Assembly (NCBI GenBank): GCA_020848275.1 | Contig: JADLAK010000008.1 | Span: forward strand, 1-64,000 | Source of the DNA: Planctomycetota bacterium | GTDB taxonomy: Bacteria > Planctomycetota > UBA8742 > UBA2392 | Length of the DNA stretch: 64,000 nucleotides | Direction of reading: 5' to 3' | Shown: positions 32,500-40,090 of the stretch, in pieces | Layout of the letters: every line of letters starts with the position of its first letter | Numbering within the stretch: the stretch's first letter is position 1 | Made by a program: the position numbers and the translations under genes | The notes under the pieces: model-generated | Told to the model about the DNA's origin: nothing | Seen by the model: only the letters and a program-made list of their open reading frames with translations | Databases searched by the model: none

Positions 32500-33305
32500 G
32501 CGCATTGCGGGCACTGATGAAGAGCAAATGGCGTCGCGCGGGCGTGTTGCTCGCGCTGGCGCTGTGCGTGCTCGTGGCGTTCTCGACGCGCGCCGGCGCC
32601 GAGGGCGTTTCGGTCAAGATTCCGTTCATCCAGCGCGCGGGCGCCGAAGATTCCAGCAGCACCGTCGAGCTGATGCTCATATTGACGGCGCTGACGCTGG
32701 CGCCCGCGATATTGATTATGACCACGGCGTTCACGCGCATCGTGGTCGTGCTTAGTTTTCTTCGCCGTGCGCTCGGCACGCAGGAGTTGCCGCCCAACCA
32801 ACTTTTGATCGGCCTGTCACTGATATTGACGTTCATGGTCATGCGCACGACGCTGGGCGAAATCAAAGACCAGGCTCTCGTCCCGTACCTGAACCAACAG
32901 ATCACGCAGCAGGAGGCGTTCGACAAGGGCGTTGGCAGCCTGCGCAACTTCATGTTCACGCACGTGAGCATGACCGACCTCAAGCTCTTCAAGGATCTCA
33001 GCGAAGACCCGGCCAAGCCCGGCGTCGAGTGGAAGACTTACGGCGATGTCGACACGCTGGTGCTTGTGCCCGCGTTTGTGACCAGCGAACTCAAGCGCGG
33101 CTTCTACATGGGTTTTGTGCTCTACCTGCCATTCCTGGTGATCGACCTGGTGGTTGCGACGGTGCTCATCAGCATGGGCATGCTCGTGCTGCCGCCGGTG
33201 TTGATCAGCATGCCGTTCAAGTTGCTGCTGTTCGTGCTGGTGGACGGCTGGAACCTCGTAATCCTCAGCCTCGCCCGCAGTTTCCAGATAGTGCCTTCGT
33301 ACTGA
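32496..33305 (+). CDS. fliP: Flagellar export-gate protein FliP
   Basis: 269 residues with a cleavable-type N-terminal hydrophobic segment and four membrane helices. Signature LTALTLAPAILIMTTAFTRI and VVLSFLRRALGTQELPPNQ; C-terminal FYMGFVLYLPFLVIDLVVAT and FQIVPSY. It forms the core ring of the type III export gate with FliQ and FliR. Start ATG overlaps the fliO stop. Confidence 0.95.
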   Translation: MSALRALMKSKWRRAGVLLALALCVLVAFSTRAGAEGVSVKIPFIQRAGAEDSSSTVELMLILTALTLAPAILIMTTAFTRIVVVLSFLRRALGTQELPPNQLLIGLSLILTFMVMRTTLGEIKDQALVPYLNQQITQQEAFDKGVGSLRNFMFTHVSMTDLKLFKDLSEDPAKPGVEWKTYGDVDTLVLVPAFVTSELKRGFYMGFVLYLPFLVIDLVVATVLISMGMLVLPPVLISMPFKLLLFVLVDGWNLVILSLARSFQIVPSY

Positions 33306-33311
33306 GGACGG

Positions 33312-33401
33312 AGGGTTAGGTTCGGGGATAGGGCTAGAGCGCTCATTCCAAGGACCTTTCCCGATATCGGACATTCTAGCCCTAACCCTGATCCTATCCC
33401 C
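33312..33401. repeat. Stuttering AGGGTTAGG / CCTAACCCT hairpin between fliP and fliQ
   Basis: The arm AGGGTTAGGTTCGGGGATAG (33312-33331) pairs with the arm CTAACCCTGATCCTATCCCC (33382-33401), around a 40-nt loop. It lies inside an otherwise tight operon and resembles in style the in-frame element at 16967. Confidence 0.75.
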
Positions 33402-33409
33402 CGGTTCTT

Positions 33410-33694
33410 ATGACCGATCAACTTCAACAAGCCGTCGACGTCACCAACAGTTGCTTTGAGGTCGCGTTCCAGATTGCGCTGCCGCTGCTGATCGTCACGC
33501 TGATCGTCGGCCTGGCGATTTCGATTTTCCAGACGGCGACATCGGTGCAGGAACAAACGCTTTCATTCGTCCCCAAGATTATTGCGGTGGGGGTGCTGAT
33601 CGTAATCCTGTTTCCGTGGATGAGCCGTACGCTGATCGAATACACGACGGTGCTTTGGCGCGACGTGATGCCGGGTTTCATGGCCGGCGGATAG
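33410..33694 (+). CDS. fliQ: Flagellar export-gate protein FliQ
   Basis: 94 residues, two transmembrane helices: VAFQIALPLLIVTLIVGLAISI and IIAVGVLIVILFPWM, with QTATSVQEQTLSFVPK between them, the FliQ signature. Export-gate subunit that packs around FliP. Position fliP-fliQ-fliR is canonical. Confidence 0.94.
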   Translation: MTDQLQQAVDVTNSCFEVAFQIALPLLIVTLIVGLAISIFQTATSVQEQTLSFVPKIIAVGVLIVILFPWMSRTLIEYTTVLWRDVMPGFMAGG

Positions 33695-33696
33695 GC

Positions 33697-33760
33697 CCGC
33701 GGAGTCGCGGGGACGCGGAGAGTCTAATTGCTGTTCCCCGCGCCACCGCGTCTCCGCGGT
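33697..33760. repeat. CCGCGGAGTCGCGGGGACGCG hairpin between fliQ and fliR
   Basis: The arm CCGCGGAGTCGCGGGGACGC (33697-33716) pairs with the arm CCGCGCCACCGCGTCTCCGCGG (33738-33759). It shares words (GCGGAGTCGCGGG) with the repeat block at 53555-53582. Confidence 0.7.
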
Positions 33761-33775
33761 AAAAAGCAGGTGTGT

Positions 33776-34588
33776 ATGGACTTCTTAAAGCAACTCGCAA
33801 CTGATCCCCTTTCGCTGGGCACGGCGTCGCTGCACACGTTTTTGCTCGTGTTCCTGCGCGTGGGCGGCATGTTCATCCGCGCGCCCTTCTGGGGCAGCGG
33901 CATGTTTCCCGCCAACGTGCGCATCTGGCTCAGCGTCGCGGTCGCGCTGCTGCTCTTCCCCGTGCAACTCAACCAGCACGGCGCTGTGATCCTTCAGCAA
34001 TCGAGCGGCGTCTTCCTCACGGCCTGCATCGCCGAATTCGGGCTCGGTTTGGTTATCGGCTTTTGCGCGCAGATATTGCTGTTCGGCATGCTGATGGCCG
34101 GGCACGTCATCGACAACGAAATGGGCTTCGGCCTCGCCACGGTGTTCGACCCCGTCACCAGCGAGCCCACGGCCTTGACCGGTCAAGTGCTGTTTCTCGG
34201 CGCGATGCTGGGCTTTCTTGCCCTCGACGGCCACCACACCGTTTTGACCGCGCTCAATTTCAGCTTCGCGCGCATACCCCTTTGCCAGGCGTCCTTCAGC
34301 GACGATGCCGTGCGCTGGATTCTCCTGACTTTGGCGCCGCAAGTGTTCGTCATTGGCGTGACGTTTGCCGCGCCGGTACTTGCGGCGGTGCTGCTGACCA
34401 CCATGGGCCTGGCGCTGATGGCGCGCGTGATTCCCGAAATGAACATTTTTGCCTTCAGCTTCACCGCGCGGCTGATCGTCGGCTTCGTGTTTCTGGTCTT
34501 CAGTGTGAACTACCTCGCCCCGGTCGCCGACCGGCTGGTGCAGGGCACTTACGGGCATCTCGCGGCGATCATCGTGAGGATGGGCTGA
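33776..34588 (+). CDS. fliR: Flagellar export-gate protein FliR
   Basis: 270 residues from ATG 33776 (MDFLKQLATDPL). An upstream in-frame ATG at 33728 would translate the repeat. Six or so membrane helices with FliR landmarks: HTFLLVFLRVGGMFIRAPFWG, CIAEFGLGLVIGFCAQILLFG, DNEMGFGLATVFDPVT and FAFSFTARLIVGFVF. Its stop overlaps the flhB start by one base. Confidence 0.94.
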   Translation: MDFLKQLATDPLSLGTASLHTFLLVFLRVGGMFIRAPFWGSGMFPANVRIWLSVAVALLLFPVQLNQHGAVILQQSSGVFLTACIAEFGLGLVIGFCAQILLFGMLMAGHVIDNEMGFGLATVFDPVTSEPTALTGQVLFLGAMLGFLALDGHHTVLTALNFSFARIPLCQASFSDDAVRWILLTLAPQVFVIGVTFAAPVLAAVLLTTMGLALMARVIPEMNIFAFSFTARLIVGFVFLVFSVNYLAPVADRLVQGTYGHLAAIIVRMG

Positions 34589-35697
34589 TGCCTGACAACG
34601 AACAGGGTGAACGTACCGAGCAAGCAACGCCGCGGCGGCGCGAGGAGGCCCGCGACCGCGGCGAAGTTGCGCGCAGCCACGACCTCAGCGGCAGTGTCGT
34701 GCTGTTTCTCGCGTTCGGCGCGATGTACGTGATGGGCCCGTGGTTTGTCAATCAGCTCAAAGCGCTGTTTATCCTGCCACTGGCGCGGCTGGGCGATCTG
34801 GACGCCAGCGCCGGCGGCGTCAACGCGCAACTCACGGCGGGTTTTGCCGTGGCCGCGATGATTGTCGTCCCGCTGATGGTGCTGCTTGCGGCATCGGCGT
34901 TGTTCGTCAACTTCGCACAGGTCGGTTTTCATCTCAGCTCTCACCCGTTCCAGTTGGATGGAACAAAGTTTGATCCCATCAAGGGCATTAAACGCATGTT
35001 CAGCACGCGCGCGCTGGTGAAGTTGATTGGCGGCCTGGCAAAAATCGCGGTGCTCGCGCTCGTGCTCTACTTTGTGCTGCGTGCCGATATTCCCACGATG
35101 GTTGGCCTGCTCAAGAACTTCAGCACCGACGGCAACGGCGCCGCACGCATCGCGGGATTCATCGCGACCGAAGCAATCCTCGTCGGCCTGTACACAAGCC
35201 TGACGCTGGTGGCTATCGGCTTGCTCGATTACGGCTACCAGCGCTGGCAGCACACGCAGGACCTGCGCATGACCAAGCAGGAAGTCAAAGAAGAGATGCG
35301 CAACCTCGAAGGCGACCCGCAACTCAGGAAAAAGCGCCTCGAAATCCAGCGCAAGGTCGCCAAGGGCCGCATGATGCAGGACGCCGCACAGGCCGATGTG
35401 ATGATCACCAACCCGACGCACTACACGATAGCGTTGCGCTACAAGCGCGACGACGCCGCGCCTCGCGTGGTGGCCAAGGGTGCGGATAACCTGGCGCTGA
35501 AGCTGCGCGAGGTCGCGCGCGAAAACGAAATCCCGATTATCGAGCGGCCCGAGCTCGCCCGCGGCCTCTATCGCTGGTGCGAAGTCGGCGAGGCCGTGCC
35601 GCAGAAATTCTGGAAGGCCGCGGCGGAAGTCCTGGCGTTCGTCTGGAGCAAGGACAAATCCCGCCGCAACCAGTTGCTTGACGAAGTCGGAGCGTAG
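34588..35697 (+). CDS. flhB: Flagellar export switch protein FlhB
   Basis: 369 residues from ATG 34588. N terminus ERTEQATPRRREEARDRGEVARSHDLSG, four membrane helices and a cytoplasmic domain carrying the autocleavage motif Asn-Pro-Thr-His in MITNPTHYTIALRYKRD. Cleavage there switches export from rod/hook to filament substrates. Complete and canonical in length; no fliR-flhB fusion. Confidence 0.95.
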   Translation: MPDNEQGERTEQATPRRREEARDRGEVARSHDLSGSVVLFLAFGAMYVMGPWFVNQLKALFILPLARLGDLDASAGGVNAQLTAGFAVAAMIVVPLMVLLAASALFVNFAQVGFHLSSHPFQLDGTKFDPIKGIKRMFSTRALVKLIGGLAKIAVLALVLYFVLRADIPTMVGLLKNFSTDGNGAARIAGFIATEAILVGLYTSLTLVAIGLLDYGYQRWQHTQDLRMTKQEVKEEMRNLEGDPQLRKKRLEIQRKVAKGRMMQDAAQADVMITNPTHYTIALRYKRDDAAPRVVAKGADNLALKLREVARENEIPIIERPELARGLYRWCEVGEAVPQKFWKAAAEVLAFVWSKDKSRRNQLLDEVGA

Positions 35698-35742
35698 GGA
35701 CTGTCCCAGCGAGCGAAGCGAGCGTGCGGACTGTCCCCGCAG
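35696..35742. repeat. GGACTGTCCC repeat between flhB and flhA
   Basis: GGACTGTCCCAGCGAGCG-AAGCGAGCG and CGGACTGTCCCCGC: two GGACTGTCCC palindromes separated by GCGAGCG-aag-CGAGCG. A short dispersed-repeat type element in the 62-nt intergenic gap. Confidence 0.6.
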
Positions 35743-35759
35743 CGGATTAGGAGTCGACC

Positions 35760-37925
35760 ATGGCCACGATAACCAACACTCTACCGCAACCCGGCGCGCT
35801 CAACGGCGCGGCGGGTTGGTTGCGCGGCAACAAAACGCTGGCGCTGGCGATTAGCCTGTTCGCGATTTTTGCGATCATCCTCGTGCCGCTGCCGGTGTTC
35901 GTGCTCGATTTCCTGCTGATCACCAACATCACCTTTGCGCTGCTTGTGCTGCTCGCCGCAATCTTTGCCGACAAGCCGCTGTCCTTGAGCACCTTCCCGA
36001 CGATCCTGCTTGTGTCGACGTTCTTTCGGTTGGCGCTCAACATCGCCTCCACGAGGGCCATCCTGTCCAACGGCGGCGCGGCGCGCGGCGGCGGCGATCC
36101 GTCGTCGGTCGCGGGCCACGTGATCGCAACCTTCGGCCAGGTCGTGACGGGCGTTGGGAGCGGTGGCACTGAACTCGTCGGCGTTGTCGTCGGCTTCATC
36201 ATCTTTCTGATTCTTGTGCTGGTGCAGTTCATCGTTGTTACCAAAGGCGCCACACGTATCGCCGAGGTTGCGGCGCGCTTTACGTTGGACAGCCTGCCGG
36301 GCAAGCAGCTCGCCATCGACGCCGATCTCAACGCGGGGATCATCGACGACAAGGAGGCCAAGCGTCGGCGCGAGCAGATCGCCCAGGAGGCCGATTTCTA
36401 CGGCGCGATGGACGGCGCCTCGAAGTTCGTGCGCGGCGACGCGATCGCGGGCATCATCATCACCCTCGTCAACGTCATCGGCGGCCTGGTCGTCGGTATC
36501 GCGATATTGAATCCGCCGCTGCCGTTTCTCGAAGCCGTGCGGCTGTACACGCTGCTGACCATCGGCGACGGCCTCGTCAGCCAGATTCCCGCCTTCCTGA
36601 TTTCAATCGCCGCCGCGTTGGTCATCACGCGCAGCAGCAGCCGCAACTCGCTGGGCGACGATGTCTCGTCGCAGTTCATCATGAATCCCCGCACGCTCGC
36701 GATTGCCGGCGGCGTGCTGATCGTGATGTTGATCGGGCTGGGCGGCGGCATGCCTGTGCTGCCGATGGTCGTGGTCGCCGGCACCTGCCTTGGCGCGTGG
36801 TGGTTTTTGCGACGCGACGGCGCCCGCAAGCTCGCGCTGGCCGAGGCCGCAGCGAAATCCGACGCGACGGCCGCGGCCAAGGCACCGGAGAAAGTAGAAA
36901 TGCTGCTGCAAGTGGACACGATGGAGTGCCACGTGGGCTATGGCTTGATCAAACTCATCGACGCGACGCAGGGCGGCGACCTGCTCGAGCGCGTGACGCT
37001 GATTCGCCGCCAGATGGCGCTCGATTTCGGCATGGTCGTGCCGCCCATCCGTATTCGCGACAACATGCAGCTTGAGCCCAACCAGTACGTTTTCCGCGTT
37101 CGCGGCAACGAAATCGCGCGCGGGATGGTTATGCCTGACCAGTTCCTGGCGATGGACAGCGGCGGCGCGCGCGGCAACGTTGAAGGCACCAAGACTACCG
37201 AGCCCGCGTTCGGCCTTGCGGCGACGTGGGTCAGCGCGGCGGAAAAACCGCGCGCCGAGGCGTTGGGTTTTACCGTGGTCGATGCGACCAGCGTCATGGC
37301 CACACATCTGACAGAGGTTATTAAACGCCACGCGCCGGAATTGCTGTCGCGCGAGGAAGTGTCCACGCTGCTGGAGAACTTGAAAAAGAGCGCCCCGAAG
37401 GTGGTCGAAGACGCGATGGCCAACTTAAAACCAGGCGACGTGCAGAAGGTATTGCAGAACCTGCTGTCGGAGCGCGTTTCAATCCGCGACCTCGGCCGCA
37501 TCCTCGAGGTGCTGTCGGATTACGGCAGCCGCACTAAGGACCCGGAAGTGCTGACGGAGTACGTGCGCAACGCGCTGTCGCGCAGCATCTGCGAAACGTT
37601 GCGGGAGGCCGACGGCAAGCTGTACGTGGTCACGCTGGCGCCGGAACTCGAGGATTTCCTCGCGGGCGCGATCGAGCGTACCGACGGCGGCAGTTACTTG
37701 CGCCTGGCGCCTAACGCGTTGACGGCGATCATGACAGCGACCACGGGCGAACTCGAAAAGCTGCTGAGCGCCGGGCATTCGCCGGTAATCCTGTGCGGGC
37801 CGCAGGTGCGCGCGCAGGTGCGGCGCATGGCCGAGGGCATCCAGCCGGGCATCGCGTGCATCAGCTACAACGAAGTCGTCGGCGACGTCGAAAGCGTCGC
37901 GATGGTCCCCATGCCGAAAACATAA
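35760..37925 (+). CDS. flhA: Flagellar export-gate protein FlhA
   Basis: 721 residues. N-terminal membrane half with VPLPVFVLDFLLITNITFALLVL, the FHIPEP-type block FVRGDAIAGIIITLVNVIGGLVVGI and LTIGDGLVSQIPAFLISIAAALVITR. C-terminal cytoplasmic half with LLQVDTMECHVGYGLIKLID and HLTEVIKRHAPELLSREEV. Forms the nonameric export ring. TAGGAG precedes the ATG. It is the last gene of the operon before a large inverted repeat. Confidence 0.95.
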   Translation: MATITNTLPQPGALNGAAGWLRGNKTLALAISLFAIFAIILVPLPVFVLDFLLITNITFALLVLLAAIFADKPLSLSTFPTILLVSTFFRLALNIASTRAILSNGGAARGGGDPSSVAGHVIATFGQVVTGVGSGGTELVGVVVGFIIFLILVLVQFIVVTKGATRIAEVAARFTLDSLPGKQLAIDADLNAGIIDDKEAKRRREQIAQEADFYGAMDGASKFVRGDAIAGIIITLVNVIGGLVVGIAILNPPLPFLEAVRLYTLLTIGDGLVSQIPAFLISIAAALVITRSSSRNSLGDDVSSQFIMNPRTLAIAGGVLIVMLIGLGGGMPVLPMVVVAGTCLGAWWFLRRDGARKLALAEAAAKSDATAAAKAPEKVEMLLQVDTMECHVGYGLIKLIDATQGGDLLERVTLIRRQMALDFGMVVPPIRIRDNMQLEPNQYVFRVRGNEIARGMVMPDQFLAMDSGGARGNVEGTKTTEPAFGLAATWVSAAEKPRAEALGFTVVDATSVMATHLTEVIKRHAPELLSREEVSTLLENLKKSAPKVVEDAMANLKPGDVQKVLQNLLSERVSIRDLGRILEVLSDYGSRTKDPEVLTEYVRNALSRSICETLREADGKLYVVTLAPELEDFLAGAIERTDGGSYLRLAPNALTAIMTATTGELEKLLSAGHSPVILCGPQVRAQVRRMAEGIQPGIACISYNEVVGDVESVAMVPMPKT

Positions 37926-38040
37926 CAGCCCCGCCAGTGATAGCGGGTGTCCGTCGTCGATGACGGACGCGCGAATTCGCCAAAAGTTCGGCCTTCCGTG
38001 AAGGTTGTTTGGACACCCCGTGTTTACACGCGGGGCTGTT
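37924..38040. repeat. Multi-branched inverted-repeat element after flhA
   Basis: Outer arms AACAGCCCCG (37924-37933) and CGGGGCTGTT (38031-38040) are perfect complements. A second pair, GGGTGTCC and GGACACCC, nests inside. Hairpins lie within: CCCGC/GCGGG near 37931-37945, GTCCGTC-gtcgat-GACGGAC near 37949-37968, and CCTT-CCGTG-AAGG near 37993-38004. It could fold into a cruciform or cloverleaf. It ends in the last codons of the convergent gene at 38039, so it may act as a bidirectional terminator. Confidence 0.7.
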
Positions 38041-38764
38041 AAGGGCTTGTGAGCGTAGCCGCGCCGGTTTGAATGTTGGTGACTGTCATGGTGACCTGCG
38101 GCGATGACGTCTGCACGTTTGCCGCCGCGCGAAACACGGCGCTGTTGTCCTGCAACGAAACCAGCGTGTAGTCGTTGGGCCCGTAATACTTGCCTGCCAA
38201 ATCAGGAGTCCGCACCAGGTCCGTCAACCGCCAGCTTAGATTGGTGTGGTTGTTGTTCTGGATGTACTTCACGCGCAGGCGGTCCTTGATTATGCCCAGC
38301 GCCGCGCGTGCCTCCGACGATTTGGCTTCATTGGTGTTGGCGCTGACCAGCGGGATGGCTGCCAGCGCGAAGACTACGTTCAGCAGGAAAATCCCGCCTA
38401 TCACCACGCCGACGATAATCAGCACCGTCTTGGTGCTGTTTGACTTCGGCGGCTGCGGGTACATCGGGTAGCCATAACCCGGCGGATAACCCTGCTGGGG
38501 ATATCCCTGCGGCGGATACTGGCCCGGCGGGTAGCCGCCTGGCTGCTGATAACCGATGGGCGCCGGACCCTGCGGATAGGGCTGCTGTGGGTACGGAGCT
38601 TGTGCTTGCGGGTAGGGTTGTTGCGGCGGATTCTGCCCAGCATAGGGTTGTCCCGGCGGCGGACTTTGCGGCGGCGTTGGAGGAATCGTCCGCGTGGGGT
38701 CGCGCCGCGGCGTCTCCCACGGTGCGCGTTCGTCGTTGCCCTGCGAATCGGGAGTGCCGGCCAT
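38039..38764 (-). CDS. Pro-rich membrane protein with a pilin-like domain
   Basis: 241 residues. The N-terminal 105 residues are a Pro/Gln/Tyr/Gly-rich repeat (units like QQPYPQ and QGYPPGY), then one membrane helix (KTVLIIVGVVIGGIFLLNVVFALAAIPL). The extracellular tail (SSEARAALGIIKDRLRVKYIQNN, then GKYYGPNDYTLVSLQ) recalls type IV pseudopilin globular domains. There is no prepilin peptidase site before the helix, so it is not a classical pilin. The C terminus reaches into the structured repeat. Confidence 0.65.
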   Translation of the reverse strand: MAGTPDSQGNDERAPWETPRRDPTRTIPPTPPQSPPPGQPYAGQNPPQQPYPQAQAPYPQQPYPQGPAPIGYQQPGGYPPGQYPPQGYPQQGYPPGYGYPMYPQPPKSNSTKTVLIIVGVVIGGIFLLNVVFALAAIPLVSANTNEAKSSEARAALGIIKDRLRVKYIQNNNHTNLSWRLTDLVRTPDLAGKYYGPNDYTLVSLQDNSAVFRAAANVQTSSPQVTMTVTNIQTGAATLTSP

Positions 38765-38851
38765 ATTTGCCTCGCAAGTTATTGGAATCGTGGAGGCAAT
38801 ATAGCTTACTAGGACTTGGCGAACGTGAAGTTTGCAACAACCGGGACACGC

Positions 38852-39232
38852 ATGTCGTTTCGCATCACGGAAGAATATTGCCGCTTGGCGCAGGAACTTG
38901 AGGCTGCGGGCTACTATTGGTCGCCGCGCGCGGGCGACTGGATGCTCGACCGCGACGACGGCAGCATTGGCATGCTAACGACCGAAGTGCGCGACCAGGC
39001 CTACATCCGGCGCCTGAACACCCATCTGCCGACTTACGTGCAGACCGAAGCGCTGTTAAAGGAAGCGGGTGTTGTGACAGAGCGAAACGACGGCGAAGTT
39101 GCGTTTTCGCGTGGCGGTACGCGGCTGATCACGTTTGCGCGTTCCAACTACGACGCCGATCATGGAACCTGCCTGCTGAGGGCGTTGGGGGTGGCGGTAC
39201 GAGCCGCGAACGTAAGTGAGCGGTCCGGATAA
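38852..39232 (+). CDS. Hypothetical protein of about 126 residues
   Basis: A TTG at 38816 would add 12 residues; I prefer ATG 38852. The sequence SFRITEEYCRLAQELEAAGYYWSPRAGDWMLDRDDG looks like a small soluble alpha/beta protein; no family recognised. The last 11 residues (VRAANVSERSG) come from the repeat at 39198-39273. It is convergent with coaX, whose end comes from the same repeat. Confidence 0.5.
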   Translation: MSFRITEEYCRLAQELEAAGYYWSPRAGDWMLDRDDGSIGMLTTEVRDQAYIRRLNTHLPTYVQTEALLKEAGVVTERNDGEVAFSRGGTRLITFARSNYDADHGTCLLRALGVAVRAANVSERSG

Positions 39233-39273
39233 TCACCGCGCTTCAGACCGCTCGCTAGCGCTCGCGGCTCGTA
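39198..39273. repeat. Hairpin repeat shared by the C termini of two convergent genes
   Basis: TACGAGCCGCGAACGTAAGT (39198-39217) pairs with GCTAGCGCTCGCGGCTCGTA (39254-39273). It supplies the final codons and stop of the hypothetical gene on the plus strand and of coaX on the minus strand. Confidence 0.7.
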
Positions 39274-40001
39274 AAGGCCGCGTAACTCATGGCGATGCCT
39301 TCGTGCGTCAACATCGGCACGACGCGTTCGATCGCCTTGATGTGCGGCTGCAGGTACGCGCCGTAGCCGCCGGTGGCCAGCACGCGCGGGGCTTTCTTGA
39401 AGGTCTTCTTGAGTTCGGCCACGATGTTTGTGACAAGGCCGATGTAGCCATAAAATACTCCGGCGTTGATGGCGGCGACGGTGTTGGTTCCGAGCACGGG
39501 CGGTTTGCCCTCGGGTGTCACGAGCGGCAGCAGCGCGGTTTTCTGGTGCAGGGCTTCCATGGCAAGGCCAATGCCGGGCGTGATTACGCCCCCGACGTAG
39601 GCGCCATTTTTCAGCACGTCAAAGGTAATGGCTGTGCCGAAATCGACAACGATCGCGTTGCCCTTGCTGTAGTGCGTCGCCGCAAGCGCGTTGCACAGGC
39701 GGTCCTGGCCCGCTTGTTTGGGCGAGTCGGTTTTGTTCGCTATCGGGATAATGTAGTCGCGGCCCAGCACCAGCGCGCGGTTGCCGCCCGCTTTCTTCCA
39801 GGCGGCTTCAAGCGCTTTGGTCGCGGGCGGATTCACGCTGGCGATGACCAGGGGCAGGCTCGTATCGAGCTTGAGGCGTTTGCCCAGCTCCGCAGCGGAC
39901 AATTTGCTTGACGCGTCAACGTACCACACACCCTTCATGCCGTGCATGCGGCACAGGGTGATGTTGGAGTTGCCGATGTCCGCGGCGAGAATTTCGTTCA
40001 T
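39255..40001 (-). CDS. coaX: Type III pantothenate kinase
   Basis: First step of CoA synthesis. 248 residues. Phosphate-binding ADIGNSNITL at the N terminus, then GQDRLCNALAATHY and AIVVDFGTAITFDVLKNGAYVGGVITPGI with the catalytic aspartates, and LATGGYGAYL. The last residues, SRER, come from a repeat. Start ATG 40001 follows a hairpin repeat upstream. Confidence 0.9.
   Translation of the reverse strand: MNEILAADIGNSNITLCRMHGMKGVWYVDASSKLSAAELGKRLKLDTSLPLVIASVNPPATKALEAAWKKAGGNRALVLGRDYIIPIANKTDSPKQAGQDRLCNALAATHYSKGNAIVVDFGTAITFDVLKNGAYVGGVITPGIGLAMEALHQKTALLPLVTPEGKPPVLGTNTVAAINAGVFYGYIGLVTNIVAELKKTFKKAPRVLATGGYGAYLQPHIKAIERVVPMLTHEGIAMSYAAFTSRER
39908..39919. repeat. Palindrome TTGACGCGTCAA, copy 3
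   Basis: Exact copy in coaX, read on the minus strand as GTT GAC GCG TCA AGC (Val-Asp-Ala-Ser-Ser), same frame as the other copies. Confidence 0.7.
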
Positions 40002-40005
40002 AGCG

Positions 40006-40090
40006 TACTACGTGTTACGTGTTACGTGTTACGTGTCAAATGCCGACTGGCGGCTTTTCCGTAGCACGTGGCACGAAGCACGTAACACGA
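40006..40090. repeat. GTGTTACGTG-family hairpin between coaX and the FG-GAP gene
   Basis: The left arm has four tandem GTGTTAC units (40006-40037) and the right arm is GTAGCACGTGGCACGAAGCA (40061-40080) continuing to CGTAACACGA. Same family as 15724-15800 and 47531-47590. Confidence 0.8.

Noticed and set aside
33776-37925. Type III virulence secretion rather than flagellar export
   Set aside because: fliO and fliD are present and the fliOPQR-flhBA order is the flagellar one; no secretin, needle or effector gene is seen.
40006-40090. CRISPR-like tandem repeat
   Set aside because: Units are 7-8 nt with no spacers and the arms are complementary; no cas genes are nearby.
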